Source: Seohaeicola saemankumensis (GTDB lineage Bacteria > Pseudomonadota > Alphaproteobacteria > Rhodobacterales > Rhodobacteraceae). From it: 64,000 bases of DNA. Under the pieces are notes generated by a model that saw nothing but the letters and a program-made list of their open reading frames with translations, had not been told where the DNA came from and did not search any database. The DNA lies in NCBI RefSeq assembly GCF_042678485.1, contig NZ_JBHTKR010000001.1, positions 186,001 to 250,000 of the forward strand, given 5' to 3'. Position numbers and translations under genes: made by a program. This document shows, piece by piece, positions 25,653-34,047 of the stretch. Position 1 is the first letter of the stretch. Every line of letters begins with the position of its first letter.

Positions 25653-26252
25653 ATGCAGGCGGCGGTTGCGGGTTTCGGGCTTGGTCTGTCGCTGATCCTG
25701 GCCATCGGGGCGCAGAACGCATTTGTCCTGCGGCAGGGTATCCGGCGGTCGCATGTGCTGGCGGTCTGTCTGACCTGCGCGATCAGTGATGCGCTGCTGA
25801 TCGCGGCCGGGGTGGCCGGTTTCGGAACCTTGACGCAAGCCGCCCCCTGGATCGAACCTGCGATGCGCTGGGGCGGTGCGGCCTTCCTGATCGTCTATGG
25901 CGCGCGGGCCTTTCTGTCTGCCTGGCGTGGCGGCGCCGCTCTGGAGACAGCGGGGCAGGGTACCGAGGCGTTGCGCGGGGTTCTGCTGACCTGCCTCGCG
26001 CTGACATGGCTGAACCCGCATGTCTATCTTGATACGGTCGTGCTGCTGGGGGCGGTATCGGCGCAATACGAAGACCGGCTGTCCTTTGCGCTGGGCGCGA
26101 TGACCGCCAGTTTCGTCTTCTTCTTCAGTCTTGGCCTTGGCGCCCGCCGCCTGGCGCCGCTGTTTGCGCGCCCGGGCGCCTGGCGGGCCCTGGATGCCGG
26201 GGTCGGCCTTGTGATGTGGACGATCGCCGTCACGCTGATCCGGGGGGCGTAA
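25653..26252 (+). CDS. LysE/ArgO-family amino acid exporter
   Basis: This 199-residue protein has about six membrane helices and the family motifs AIGAQNAFVLRQG (about 20-32) and LTWLNPHVYLDT (about 117-128), typical of ArgO, which exports arginine and basic amino acids. Placement downstream of an amino-acid-type oxidase suggests relief of amino acid overload, but the repeat between them may separate transcription. Confidence 0.88.
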   Translation: MQAAVAGFGLGLSLILAIGAQNAFVLRQGIRRSHVLAVCLTCAISDALLIAAGVAGFGTLTQAAPWIEPAMRWGGAAFLIVYGARAFLSAWRGGAALETAGQGTEALRGVLLTCLALTWLNPHVYLDTVVLLGAVSAQYEDRLSFALGAMTASFVFFFSLGLGARRLAPLFARPGAWRALDAGVGLVMWTIAVTLIRGA

Positions 26253-26326
26253 GCCCTTGGGGTTGGCGGGGCTTTTCCCCCCGGCGCCCCTTGCGGCCGG
26301 CGGGGCTTCGTGACTTGATACACGTC

Positions 26327-27235
26327 ATGAGCGTAGAGCAAAGACCGACCCGCCCGGTGGTGGGTGTATTCTGGATGCTGGTGACGGGCCTTCTGTTCGT
26401 GGGCGTCACCGCATTGGTCAAGTATCTGGGACCGGGCGTGCCAGCGCCCGAGGCCGCCTTTCTGCGCTACGCCATCGGTCTGGTTTTCCTGATCCCCCTG
26501 ATCCGGCCCATCCTGGCCACGCGCCTGACGCGCCGGCAATGGGGGCTGTTCACTGCGCGTGGTCTGGCCCATTCCATGGGCGTGGCTTTGTGGTTCTATG
26601 CCATGGCGCGCATTCCGATCGCGGATGTCACGGCGATGAATTACCTGGCGCCGATCTATGTCACGATCGGTGCTGCGGTTTTCCTGGGCGAGAAACTGGC
26701 CGCCCGCCGGGTGGTGGCCGTGGTGGTCGCGCTGATCGGCGCAGTCATCATCCTGCGTCCGGGCTTTCGTGAAATCGGTTCGGGCCACCTGGCGATGCTG
26801 GCGGCGGCGGTCGTCTTCGGCGCATCCTACCTGTTGGCCAAGCTGCTGACCGACGAGACCAATGCCGCCATTGTCGTCGGCATGCTGTCGATCTGGGTAA
26901 CGATCGGCCTTGCGCCGCTGGCCATGGCCGTCTGGGTACCCCCCAGCCCCAAGGCGCTGATGGTCCTGACGCTGGTGGCGCTTTTGGCCACGGCCGGGCA
27001 TTACACGATGACGCTGGCCTTTGCCGTGGCCCCGGTCACGGTGACCCAGCCGGTCAGTTTCCTGCAACTGGTCTGGGCCGTGGCGCTGGGCGCGCTGTTC
27101 TTCGATGAAGGCGTGGATATCTGGGTGATCGTGGGCGGCGGGGTGATCCTGGGCTCGGTCACCTTCATCACCTGGCGCGAGGCGATGCTGAAGCGCCGCC
27201 TTGTCACCCCCCCGGCGCCCGCCACCAAGGTCTGA
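26327..27235 (+). CDS. EamA-family (DMT) transporter
   Basis: This 302-residue protein has ten hydrophobic segments in two EamA repeats (about 10-145 and 155-290). The first repeat contains RYAIGLVFLIPLI and FYAMARIPIADVTAMNYLAPIY, typical of the RhaT/YdcZ-like drug-metabolite superfamily. The substrate is unknown. The start at 26327 (MSVEQRPTRP) is set by the first membrane helix. Confidence 0.85.
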   Translation: MSVEQRPTRPVVGVFWMLVTGLLFVGVTALVKYLGPGVPAPEAAFLRYAIGLVFLIPLIRPILATRLTRRQWGLFTARGLAHSMGVALWFYAMARIPIADVTAMNYLAPIYVTIGAAVFLGEKLAARRVVAVVVALIGAVIILRPGFREIGSGHLAMLAAAVVFGASYLLAKLLTDETNAAIVVGMLSIWVTIGLAPLAMAVWVPPSPKALMVLTLVALLATAGHYTMTLAFAVAPVTVTQPVSFLQLVWAVALGALFFDEGVDIWVIVGGGVILGSVTFITWREAMLKRRLVTPPAPATKV

Positions 27236-27254
27236 GGCGCGCGGCGCGGCCTGC

Positions 27255-27278
27255 TTCATCTTTCCCCAAATACTCAGG
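27255..27278 (-). repeat. Short dispersed motif, copy 4, 3' of choV
   Basis: On the minus strand this reads GAGTATTTGGGGAAAGATGA and lies 17 bases downstream of the choV stop, in the same orientation as choV. Confidence 0.6.
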
Positions 27279-27294
27279 ATGCCCGCAGCGCCGA

Positions 27295-28377
27295 TCAGTC
27301 CGGGCGATGAGATGTGGCACGCGGGTCCAGCAAGCCTGCCAGCACATCGGCGCGGGTGATCCGGCCAAGTGGGTGGCCCCGCGCATCCACCACGCCAAGC
27401 GGCGCGTCCCCGGCCTGTTGCAGCGCCTGCATGACATCGCGCAGCGGTGTGGACGGCAGCAGGGTCGGCCCTGCCAGCCCCTGGGCAGTGGGCTGCATCA
27501 CATCTTCGGCCCGCAGCACGGCGAGCGGGTTCATATGCGCCACGAATTCGGCCACATAGGGTGTCGCAGGGGTGGTGAATATCTCTTGCGGGGTGCCGCA
27601 TTGCACGATCCGGCCACCTTCCATGATGGCGATCCTGTTGCCCAGCTTGAACGCCTCGTCCAGATCATGGCTGACAAAGACGATGGTGCGTTTCAGCGTG
27701 GCCTGCACCTCGAGCAGTTCGTCCTGCAGTTTTGCACGGATCAGCGGGTCGAGGGCTGAAAAAGGCTCGTCCATCAGCAGGATCGGGGCCTCGGTCGCAA
27801 AGGCGCGGGCAAGGCCGACGCGCTGTTGCATCCCGCCCGACAGCTCGCCGACACGGCGTTCGGCCCATTGCGTGAGGTTCACCAGTTCCAGTTGCACATC
27901 CACGCGGTCGTGTCTTTCGGCCCGGCTCATGCCTGCCAGCTCCAGCCCCAGGCCCACGTTTTCGCGCACGCTGCGCCAGGGCAGCAGGCCGAATTGCTGG
28001 AACACCATGGCCACGCGGTGCAGCCGGATGCGGCGCAGGGTGGCGGGATCGGCATGGGTGACATCCACCAGCGCATTGCCATCACAGACATGCGCCGCAC
28101 CGCGGCAGACCGGGTTCAGCCCGTTGACCGCGCGCAGGAGGGTGGATTTGCCCGAACCGGACAGGCCCATGAGCACCAGGATCTCGCCCTCGGCCACATC
28201 AAGACTGCAATCATGCACGCCCAGAACCTGGCCCGTCTCCTGCTGGATTTCCGCGCGGCTGCGCCCCTCGTCCATCAGCGGCAGGGCGCGTTCCGGCTGA
28301 TCGCCGAACACGATCGAGACATTGTCGAAGCGGACGGCGATGCCCGCGGTGTCCTTCGGTGCGCTGATGCGGGTCAT
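27295..28377 (-). CDS. choV: Choline ABC transporter ATP-binding protein
   Basis: This 360-residue ATPase has Walker A GLSGSGKST (71-79), the signature LSGGMQQR, Walker B ILLMDEP and the switch His in VSHD. The region before Walker A (RSRAEIQQETG) and the CBS-like C-terminus (about 290-350) are typical of ProV/ChoV/OpuA ATPases. It powers ChoW and ChoX in choline uptake. Its start overlaps the choW stop by 4 bases. Confidence 0.93.
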   Translation of the reverse strand: MTRISAPKDTAGIAVRFDNVSIVFGDQPERALPLMDEGRSRAEIQQETGQVLGVHDCSLDVAEGEILVLMGLSGSGKSTLLRAVNGLNPVCRGAAHVCDGNALVDVTHADPATLRRIRLHRVAMVFQQFGLLPWRSVRENVGLGLELAGMSRAERHDRVDVQLELVNLTQWAERRVGELSGGMQQRVGLARAFATEAPILLMDEPFSALDPLIRAKLQDELLEVQATLKRTIVFVSHDLDEAFKLGNRIAIMEGGRIVQCGTPQEIFTTPATPYVAEFVAHMNPLAVLRAEDVMQPTAQGLAGPTLLPSTPLRDVMQALQQAGDAPLGVVDARGHPLGRITRADVLAGLLDPRATSHRPD

Positions 28378-29207
28378 TTGCGTTCGATCCTCAGCATACG
28401 GTCAAGAAGGATGGCCAGCACCACGATCACCAGCCCGGATTCGAACCCCAGCGCCGGGTTCACGCGGTTGAGCGCCTGAAGGACCGGAACCCCCAGACCG
28501 TCCGCGCCGACCAGCGCCGCGATCACCACCATCGACAGCGACAGCATGATGGTCTGGTTCAGCCCCGCCATGATCTGCGGCAGTGCATAGGGCAGTTCCA
28601 CCTTCAGCAGGGTTTGCCGCGGGGTGGCGCCAAAGGCTTGTGCCGCCTCCAGCAGGGCGGTGGGGGTTGCGGTGATGCCCAGATGCGTCAGACGGATCGG
28701 CGCGGGCAGCACGAAGATCACCGTGGCGATCAGGCCGGGCACCATGCCGATGCCGAAAAAGACGATGGCCGGGATCAGGTAGACAAATGTGGGCAGCGTC
28801 TGCATCAGGTCCAGCACCGGGCGCAGCGCGCGAAACAGTCTTGGCCTGTGGGCCGCCGCGATGCCGATCGGCACGCCCAGTCCCATGCAGACCACGCAGG
28901 CGGCCAGCACCAGCGTCAGCGATTGCGTGGTCTGGGTCCAGTAGCCCTGATTGACGATGAACAGGAACCCAAGCCCCACAACCGCGGCCGGTTTCCAGTT
29001 GCGCTGCAGGGCCAGGGTCAAGCCGACGAAGGCCGCGATCACCACCAGCGGATGCGGGGTCTGTAATATCCACAGGATCGCGGCGATCAGCGCCTCAAGC
29101 CCGTCCGACATCCCGTCGAAGACAAAGGCGGCGTGCGTTTCCAGCCAGATGAACGCGCTGTCGGCATAATCGCCCACGGGGATCTTTGTGTCGGTCAGCC
29201 AGTTCAT
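28374..29207 (-). CDS. choW: Choline ABC transporter permease
   Basis: This 277-residue protein has about six membrane helices and the binding-protein-dependent permease EAA-type loop (LLEAAQAFGATPRQTLLKVELP). A 105-base gap with a strong hairpin separates it from choX. Confidence 0.92.
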   Translation of the reverse strand: MNWLTDTKIPVGDYADSAFIWLETHAAFVFDGMSDGLEALIAAILWILQTPHPLVVIAAFVGLTLALQRNWKPAAVVGLGFLFIVNQGYWTQTTQSLTLVLAACVVCMGLGVPIGIAAAHRPRLFRALRPVLDLMQTLPTFVYLIPAIVFFGIGMVPGLIATVIFVLPAPIRLTHLGITATPTALLEAAQAFGATPRQTLLKVELPYALPQIMAGLNQTIMLSLSMVVIAALVGADGLGVPVLQALNRVNPALGFESGLVIVVLAILLDRMLRIERK

Positions 29208-29258
29208 CGGGTAAATGCCCCTCTTGCGGCGTCGGGCCCTTCAGGCGCCCGCGCATGC

Positions 29259-29281
29259 CCTTCCCCCGGCACGGGGGAAGG
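29259..29281 (-). other. Intercistronic hairpin between choX and choW
   Basis: CCTTCCCCC (29259-29267) pairs perfectly with GGGGGAAGG (29273-29281) around a 5-base loop. Such structures often protect the upstream binding-protein message, giving more ChoX than ChoW/ChoV. No T-run follows on the minus strand. Confidence 0.65.
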
Positions 29282-29312
29282 TGTTGTCTTCAGGCCGGTA
29301 CGGTGGCCGCTA

Positions 29313-30236
29313 TCACAATCCCAGCGCCGCGCGGGCGGCGGGCAGGGCCTCGGCGCCGTCGCGGGTGGTGACGCCGGCCAGCCAGCCGTTCAGCACATCG
29401 GGGTTGGCGGTCAGCCAGGTTTTCGCAGCCTCGGCGGGATCGGTGCCATCGTTCAGGATGGCGCCCATGATCTCGTTCTCCATGGCCAGGGTGAATTCCA
29501 GATTGCCGAAGAACGTGCCGAGATTGGGGCATTCGGCGGCATAGCCCGCTCGGGTGTTGGTGTTGACTTCGGCCCCGCCCAGGTTCGGGCCGAACCAGTC
29601 ATCGCCACCTTCCAGATAGCTCATGTCGAAATTGGCGTTCATCGGATGCGGCTCCCAGCCCAGGAAGACGATCGGCTCGCCGCGCCGGTCGGCACGGGTG
29701 ACCTGCGCCAGCATCCCCTGTTCGGAACTTTCAGCCACGCTGAAACCCGACAGGCCGAATGCATCGGCGGCGATCATGTCCATGATCAGGCGGTTGCCGT
29801 CATTGCCGGCCTCGATCCCGTAGATCTTGCCCTCAAGCGCGTCCTTGTGGGTGGCGATATCGGCAAAGCTGGCGATCCCGAGGTCGGCGGCGGCGCGGTT
29901 CACGGCCAGCGTATATTTCGCGCCCGTCAGGTTCGTGCGGATCGTATCCACGGTGCCTGCGTCACGATAGGGGGCGATGTCCGCCTCCATCGTGGGCATC
30001 CAGTTGCCCAGGAAAACGTCGATGTCGCCCTTGGACAGCGAGATGTAGGTGACTGGCACCGACAGGATCTTGGTTTCGGTCTCGTATCCCAGCGCGTCCA
30101 GCACGACCGATGTCGCGGCGGTGGTCGCGGTGATGTCGGTCCAGCCGACATCCGAGAAGGTGACCTTGTCGCATTGTGCGAAAGCAGGTGTGGCAGCCAA
30201 CAGGGCCATCGCCGTCAGGGCGGGTTTGAAGGTCAT
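29313..30236 (-). CDS. choX: Choline-binding periplasmic protein
   Basis: This 307-residue protein has a signal peptide (MTFKPALTAMALLAATPAFA, cut before Gln21) and an OpuAC-type fold. Aromatic residues that cage the quaternary ammonium are visible in FSDVGWTDIT, VFLGNWMPTM, FLGWEPHPMN and YLEGGDDWFGP. It captures choline for ChoWV. The start at 30236 has AAGGGAGA upstream. It is divergent from betI. Confidence 0.93.
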   Translation of the reverse strand: MTFKPALTAMALLAATPAFAQCDKVTFSDVGWTDITATTAATSVVLDALGYETETKILSVPVTYISLSKGDIDVFLGNWMPTMEADIAPYRDAGTVDTIRTNLTGAKYTLAVNRAAADLGIASFADIATHKDALEGKIYGIEAGNDGNRLIMDMIAADAFGLSGFSVAESSEQGMLAQVTRADRRGEPIVFLGWEPHPMNANFDMSYLEGGDDWFGPNLGGAEVNTNTRAGYAAECPNLGTFFGNLEFTLAMENEIMGAILNDGTDPAEAAKTWLTANPDVLNGWLAGVTTRDGAEALPAARAALGL

Positions 30237-30257
30237 CGCGGTCTCCCTTGTTGTTCT

Positions 30258-30275
30258 TGATTGACGAGTCAATAA
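30258..30275. promoter_or_regulatory. Probable BetI operator in the choX/betI divergent spacer
   Basis: ATTGACGAGTCAAT at 30260-30273 has ATTGA/TCAAT arms around a 4-base centre, in the only AT-rich part of the spacer. It resembles BetI-type TTGA...TCAA operators. It lies between the two start codons, so one bound repressor could silence transport and oxidation together. Confidence 0.6.
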
Positions 30276-30317
30276 AAAAGCATTTAGCGTCTCGGGGCAA
30301 GGTCATTGGAGAGTATC

Positions 30318-30902
30318 ATGCCCAAGCTCGGGATGGAGCCTATACGCCGCGCCGCCCTGGTGGAAGCGACAATTGCCGAGATCGGGACCTCGGGCACGCT
30401 GGACGTGACCGTGGCCCAGATCGCGCGGCGGGCCGGAATGTCCTCGGCGTTGGCGCATCATTACTTCGGTGGCAAGGAGCAGATTTTCCTGGCGGCCATG
30501 CGCCATACGCTGACCGTCTATGCCGCGGGCGTGCGCGCGGCCTTGGCCAAGGCCACAGGGCCGCGCGCCCGGCTCGAGGCCGTGGTGGGCGCCAGTTTCG
30601 CAGGCAACAACTTTCGCCGCGACGTGGTGGCGGCCTGGCTGAATTTCTACGTGCTGGCGCAGGTTTCCACCGATGCGCGGCAGCTTCTGTCGATCTATCA
30701 GCGGCGGTTGCGATCCACCCTGACACATGATCTGCGCCCGCTGGTGGGCGCGCGCGCGCCGGTCGTCGCCGACAGGATCGCGGCGCTGATCGATGGTGTC
30801 TACCTGCGGCAGTCCCTGGGGCTGGGGCAGCCCGATGCCACGAAAGCCATAGGATCGGTTCTGGACTGTCTCGATCTGGAAATCCAAAGGGGAATGGCAT
30901 GA
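30318..30902 (+). CDS. betI: Transcriptional repressor BetI
   Basis: This 194-residue TetR-family protein starts MPKLGMEPIRRAALVEATI, the BetI signature, with a helix-turn-helix at about 27-50 (IARRAGMSSALAHHYFGGKE). BetI represses glycine betaine synthesis genes until choline is present. TTGGAGAG precedes ATG 30318. Its stop overlaps the betC start (ATGA). Confidence 0.95.
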   Translation: MPKLGMEPIRRAALVEATIAEIGTSGTLDVTVAQIARRAGMSSALAHHYFGGKEQIFLAAMRHTLTVYAAGVRAALAKATGPRARLEAVVGASFAGNNFRRDVVAAWLNFYVLAQVSTDARQLLSIYQRRLRSTLTHDLRPLVGARAPVVADRIAALIDGVYLRQSLGLGQPDATKAIGSVLDCLDLEIQRGMA

Positions 30903-32431
30903 GAGACGCACATGTTCAGGCCGGAACGCGGCCCAATATCCTGATCGTGATGGTGGATCAGCTGAACGGCACGCTTTTTCCGGATGGCCCGGCGGACTGG
31001 CTGCACGCGCCCAACCTCAAGGCATTGGCGGCGCGGTCGGCGCGCTTTGCCAATGCCTACACGGCCTCGCCGCTCTGCGCGCCGGGGCGCGCCAGCTTCA
31101 TGTCGGGGCAATTGCCCAGTGCGACGCGGGTCTATGACAATGCCGCGGAATTCGCCTCGAGCATTCCGACCTATGCACATCACCTGCGGCGCGCGGGCTA
31201 TTACACCTGCCTGTCCGGCAAGATGCATTTCGTGGGCCCCGATCAGCTACACGGGTTCGAAGAACGCCTGACCACCGATATCTACCCGGCTGATTTCGGA
31301 TGGACCCCGGATTACCGCAAACCGGGCGAGCGGATCGACTGGTGGTATCACAACATGGGATCGGTCACTGGCGCCGGCGTGGCCGAGATCACCAACCAGA
31401 TGGAATATGACGACGATGTCGCCCATCAGGCGATGTCCAAGATCTATGACCTGTCGCGCGGTGCCGATGCGCGGCCCTGGTGCATGACGGTCAGCTTCAC
31501 CCATCCGCATGATCCTTACGTGGCGCGGCGGAAGTACTGGGACCTCTACGCCGATTGCACCCATCTGGCGCCCGAGGTCGGGCCGATCCCCTATGCCCAG
31601 CAGGATGCCCATTCCAAGCGGATCTTCGATGCCAATGACTGGCGGTCCTATGACCTGACCGACGCGATGGTGGCCCGCGCACGGCGGGCCTATTTCGCGA
31701 ATATCTCGTATCTCGACGACAAGATCGGCCAGATCATGGACACGCTTGCCGCGACGCGCCAGGAGGCGATCGTGGTCTTTGTCAGCGATCACGGCGACAT
31801 GCTGGGCGAGCGTGGGCTGTGGTACAAGATGTGCTTTTACGAGGGGTCCGCCCGCGTGCCCCTCATGATCGCGGCCCCGTCCTTGCCCGCAGGGCGTATC
31901 GACCAGCCGGTCAGCACGATCGATGTCTGCCCGACGCTGTGCGATCTGGCGGGCGCCAGCATGGACGAGGTGATGCCCTGGACCACGGGCGAAAGCCTGG
32001 TGCCCCTTGCACAGGGGTTCGACCGCACCAGCCCGGTGGCGATGGAATACGCCGCCGAGGCCTCAGAGGCGCCACTGGTCTGCCTGCGCTACGGGCGGTG
32101 GAAATACACGCGCTGCGCGCTTGATCCCGACATGCTTTTCGACATCGAGGCCGATCCCCACGAATTGCACAACCTGGCCGCCGATCCCGCCCACCAGGGC
32201 ACGCTTCAGACGCTGCGCGCCAAATCCGAGGCGCGCTGGGACCTGGACCGTTACGATGCCGAGGTGCGGATCAGCCAGGCGCGCCGCTGGGTGGTCTACG
32301 AGGCGCTGCGCCAGGGCGGCTACTACCCCTGGGATTTCCAGCCGCTGCAAAAGGCCTCCGAGCGTTACATGCGCAATCATATGGATCTGAACATCCTTGA
32401 GGAAAGCAAACGCTTCCCGCGCGGGGAATGA
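30899..32431 (+). CDS. betC: Choline-sulfatase
   Basis: This 510-residue type I sulfatase has the Cys60-Ala-Pro-Gly-Arg motif in PLCAPGRASFMSG, where the Cys becomes formylglycine. Asp20 in VMVDQ and a late SDHGDMLGE supply metal ligands. It hydrolyses choline-O-sulfate to choline and sulfate in the cytoplasm. The C-terminal LNILEESKRFP segment is typical of BetC. A maturation enzyme is required but not encoded here. Confidence 0.95.
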   Translation: MRDAHVQAGTRPNILIVMVDQLNGTLFPDGPADWLHAPNLKALAARSARFANAYTASPLCAPGRASFMSGQLPSATRVYDNAAEFASSIPTYAHHLRRAGYYTCLSGKMHFVGPDQLHGFEERLTTDIYPADFGWTPDYRKPGERIDWWYHNMGSVTGAGVAEITNQMEYDDDVAHQAMSKIYDLSRGADARPWCMTVSFTHPHDPYVARRKYWDLYADCTHLAPEVGPIPYAQQDAHSKRIFDANDWRSYDLTDAMVARARRAYFANISYLDDKIGQIMDTLAATRQEAIVVFVSDHGDMLGERGLWYKMCFYEGSARVPLMIAAPSLPAGRIDQPVSTIDVCPTLCDLAGASMDEVMPWTTGESLVPLAQGFDRTSPVAMEYAAEASEAPLVCLRYGRWKYTRCALDPDMLFDIEADPHELHNLAADPAHQGTLQTLRAKSEARWDLDRYDAEVRISQARRWVVYEALRQGGYYPWDFQPLQKASERYMRNHMDLNILEESKRFPRGE

Positions 32432-32449
32432 CCCGCGCCGCATATTCCC

Positions 32450-32472
32450 TTTCACTGTTCCGGAAATACTCA
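32450..32472 (-). repeat. Short dispersed motif, copy 5, filling the betC-betB gap
   Basis: On the minus strand this reads TGAGTATTTCCGGAACAGTG. It fills most of the 43 bases between betC and betB, and its end touches the betB start region. Confidence 0.5.
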
Positions 32473-32474
32473 AA

Positions 32475-33935
32475 ATGACCCAAGTCGCCACACAACCCAC
32501 CGCCAGCCATTTCGTGAACGGCCGCTATGTCGAGGATACGGCCGGCGCGCCGATCGACGTGATCTATCCCGCCACCGGCCAGGTGATCGCCCGCGTGCAT
32601 GAAGCGACGGCCGCCATCATCGAAGAGGCGATCGCCAGCGCCGATGCCGCGCAAAAGGCATGGGCGGCACTGCCCGGCGTGCAGCGGGGCCGCATCCTGC
32701 GCCGCGCCGCCGACATGATCCGGGCGCGCAACCGCGACCTCAGCATCCTGGAAACCCATGACACCGGCAAGCCGCTGTCGGAAACGCTTTACGTGGATGC
32801 GACCAGCGGCGCGGATGCGCTGGAATATTTCGGTGGTCTGGCCGCCAGCCTGACGGGCGAACATATCCCCCTGGGCGAGAACTGGGCCTATACCGTGCGC
32901 GAGCCGCTGGGTGTCTGTGTGGGCATCGGGGCCTGGAACTATCCCACCCAGATCGCCTGCTGGAAAGGCGCCCCGGCGCTGGCTTGCGGCAATGCGATGA
33001 TCTTCAAGCCGTCGGAAACCACGCCGCTTTGCGCGCTGAAGATCGCGGAAATCCTGCATGAGGCGGGTCTGCCTGCCGGTCTTTACAACGTGATCCAGGG
33101 GCGCGGCGCCGTAGGGGCCGCACTGGTGGGGGATGCGCGGGTGGACAAGGTGTCGCTGACCGGATCGGTGCCCACCGGCAAGAAGGTTTACGCCGCCGCC
33201 GCTGCCGGCATGAAACATGTGACGATGGAACTGGGCGGCAAATCGCCCCTGATCATCTTCGACGACGCCGATCTTGAGGATGCGGTGGGCGGCGCGATCC
33301 TGGGGAATTTCTATTCCTCGGGGCAGGTCTGTTCGAACGGGACGCGCGTTTTCGTGCAGAAAGGCATTCGCGAGGCGTTTCTGGCACGGCTGTCCGAACG
33401 GTTGGCCGATGCGGTCATCGGTGATCCGCTGGACGAGGCCACGAATTTCGGCCCGATGGTGTCCGAAGGGCAGTTGGGCATCGTGCAGCGCTATATCGCC
33501 AAGGGCGTCGAGGAAGGCGCGCGGCTGGTCTGCGGGGGCAAGCGGCTGGACAAGGACGGGTTCTGGATCACGCCTGCGGTCTTCGCCGATGTGACCGACG
33601 ACATGACCATCGCGCGCGAAGAGATATTCGGCCCCGTGATGTGCGTGCTGGATTTCGAGGATGAGGACGATGTCATCGCCCGCGCCAACGATACCGAATT
33701 CGGCCTGTCGGCGGGGGTTTTCACCCGCGACCTGACCCGCGCGCATCGTGTCGTGGCGCGGATGGAGGCAGGGACCTGCTATATCAACACCTATAACGAT
33801 GCGCCGGTCGAAGTGCCCTTCGGCGGGGTCAAGATGTCGGGTGTGGGCCGCGAGAACGCGAAAGCGGCGATCGCGCATTACAGCCAGGTTAAATCGGTCT
33901 TCGTGCGGATGGGCCGCGTCGAGGCGCCGTTCTGA
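32475..33935 (+). CDS. betB: Betaine aldehyde dehydrogenase
   Basis: This 486-residue aldehyde dehydrogenase has the catalytic Cys286 (SSGQVCSNGTRV), general base Glu252 (MELGGKSP) and Asn155 (GAWNYP). It oxidises betaine aldehyde to glycine betaine with NAD+. The start at 32475 (MTQVATQPTASHF) is by homology; the ribosome site is weak and lies inside the dispersed motif. Confidence 0.95.
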   Translation: MTQVATQPTASHFVNGRYVEDTAGAPIDVIYPATGQVIARVHEATAAIIEEAIASADAAQKAWAALPGVQRGRILRRAADMIRARNRDLSILETHDTGKPLSETLYVDATSGADALEYFGGLAASLTGEHIPLGENWAYTVREPLGVCVGIGAWNYPTQIACWKGAPALACGNAMIFKPSETTPLCALKIAEILHEAGLPAGLYNVIQGRGAVGAALVGDARVDKVSLTGSVPTGKKVYAAAAAGMKHVTMELGGKSPLIIFDDADLEDAVGGAILGNFYSSGQVCSNGTRVFVQKGIREAFLARLSERLADAVIGDPLDEATNFGPMVSEGQLGIVQRYIAKGVEEGARLVCGGKRLDKDGFWITPAVFADVTDDMTIAREEIFGPVMCVLDFEDEDDVIARANDTEFGLSAGVFTRDLTRAHRVVARMEAGTCYINTYNDAPVEVPFGGVKMSGVGRENAKAAIAHYSQVKSVFVRMGRVEAPF

Positions 33936-33948
33936 CAGGCAACCGGGG

Positions 33949-33995
33949 CCGCCATGCCGGCGTTCCCACCCGCCCACCCCACGCCGGCATGGCGG
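33949..33995 (+). other. Long intercistronic hairpin between betB and betA
   Basis: A 15-bp perfect inverted repeat (CCGCCATGCCGGCGT at 33949-33963 with ACGCCGGCATGGCGG at 33981-33995) has a 17-base C-rich loop. There is no T-run. A duplicated GGCGGGTCGG follows at 33991-34010. Confidence 0.75.
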
Positions 33996-34047
33996 GTCGG
34001 GGCGGGTCGGGGCGGACCGCTCTTTGAGACAGACAGGATAACTGACA

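Noticed and set aside
26250..26276. Weak hairpin with T-run after the LysE gene
   Set aside because: The stem is only about 6 bp with a 12-base loop, so it is too weak to call a terminator with confidence.
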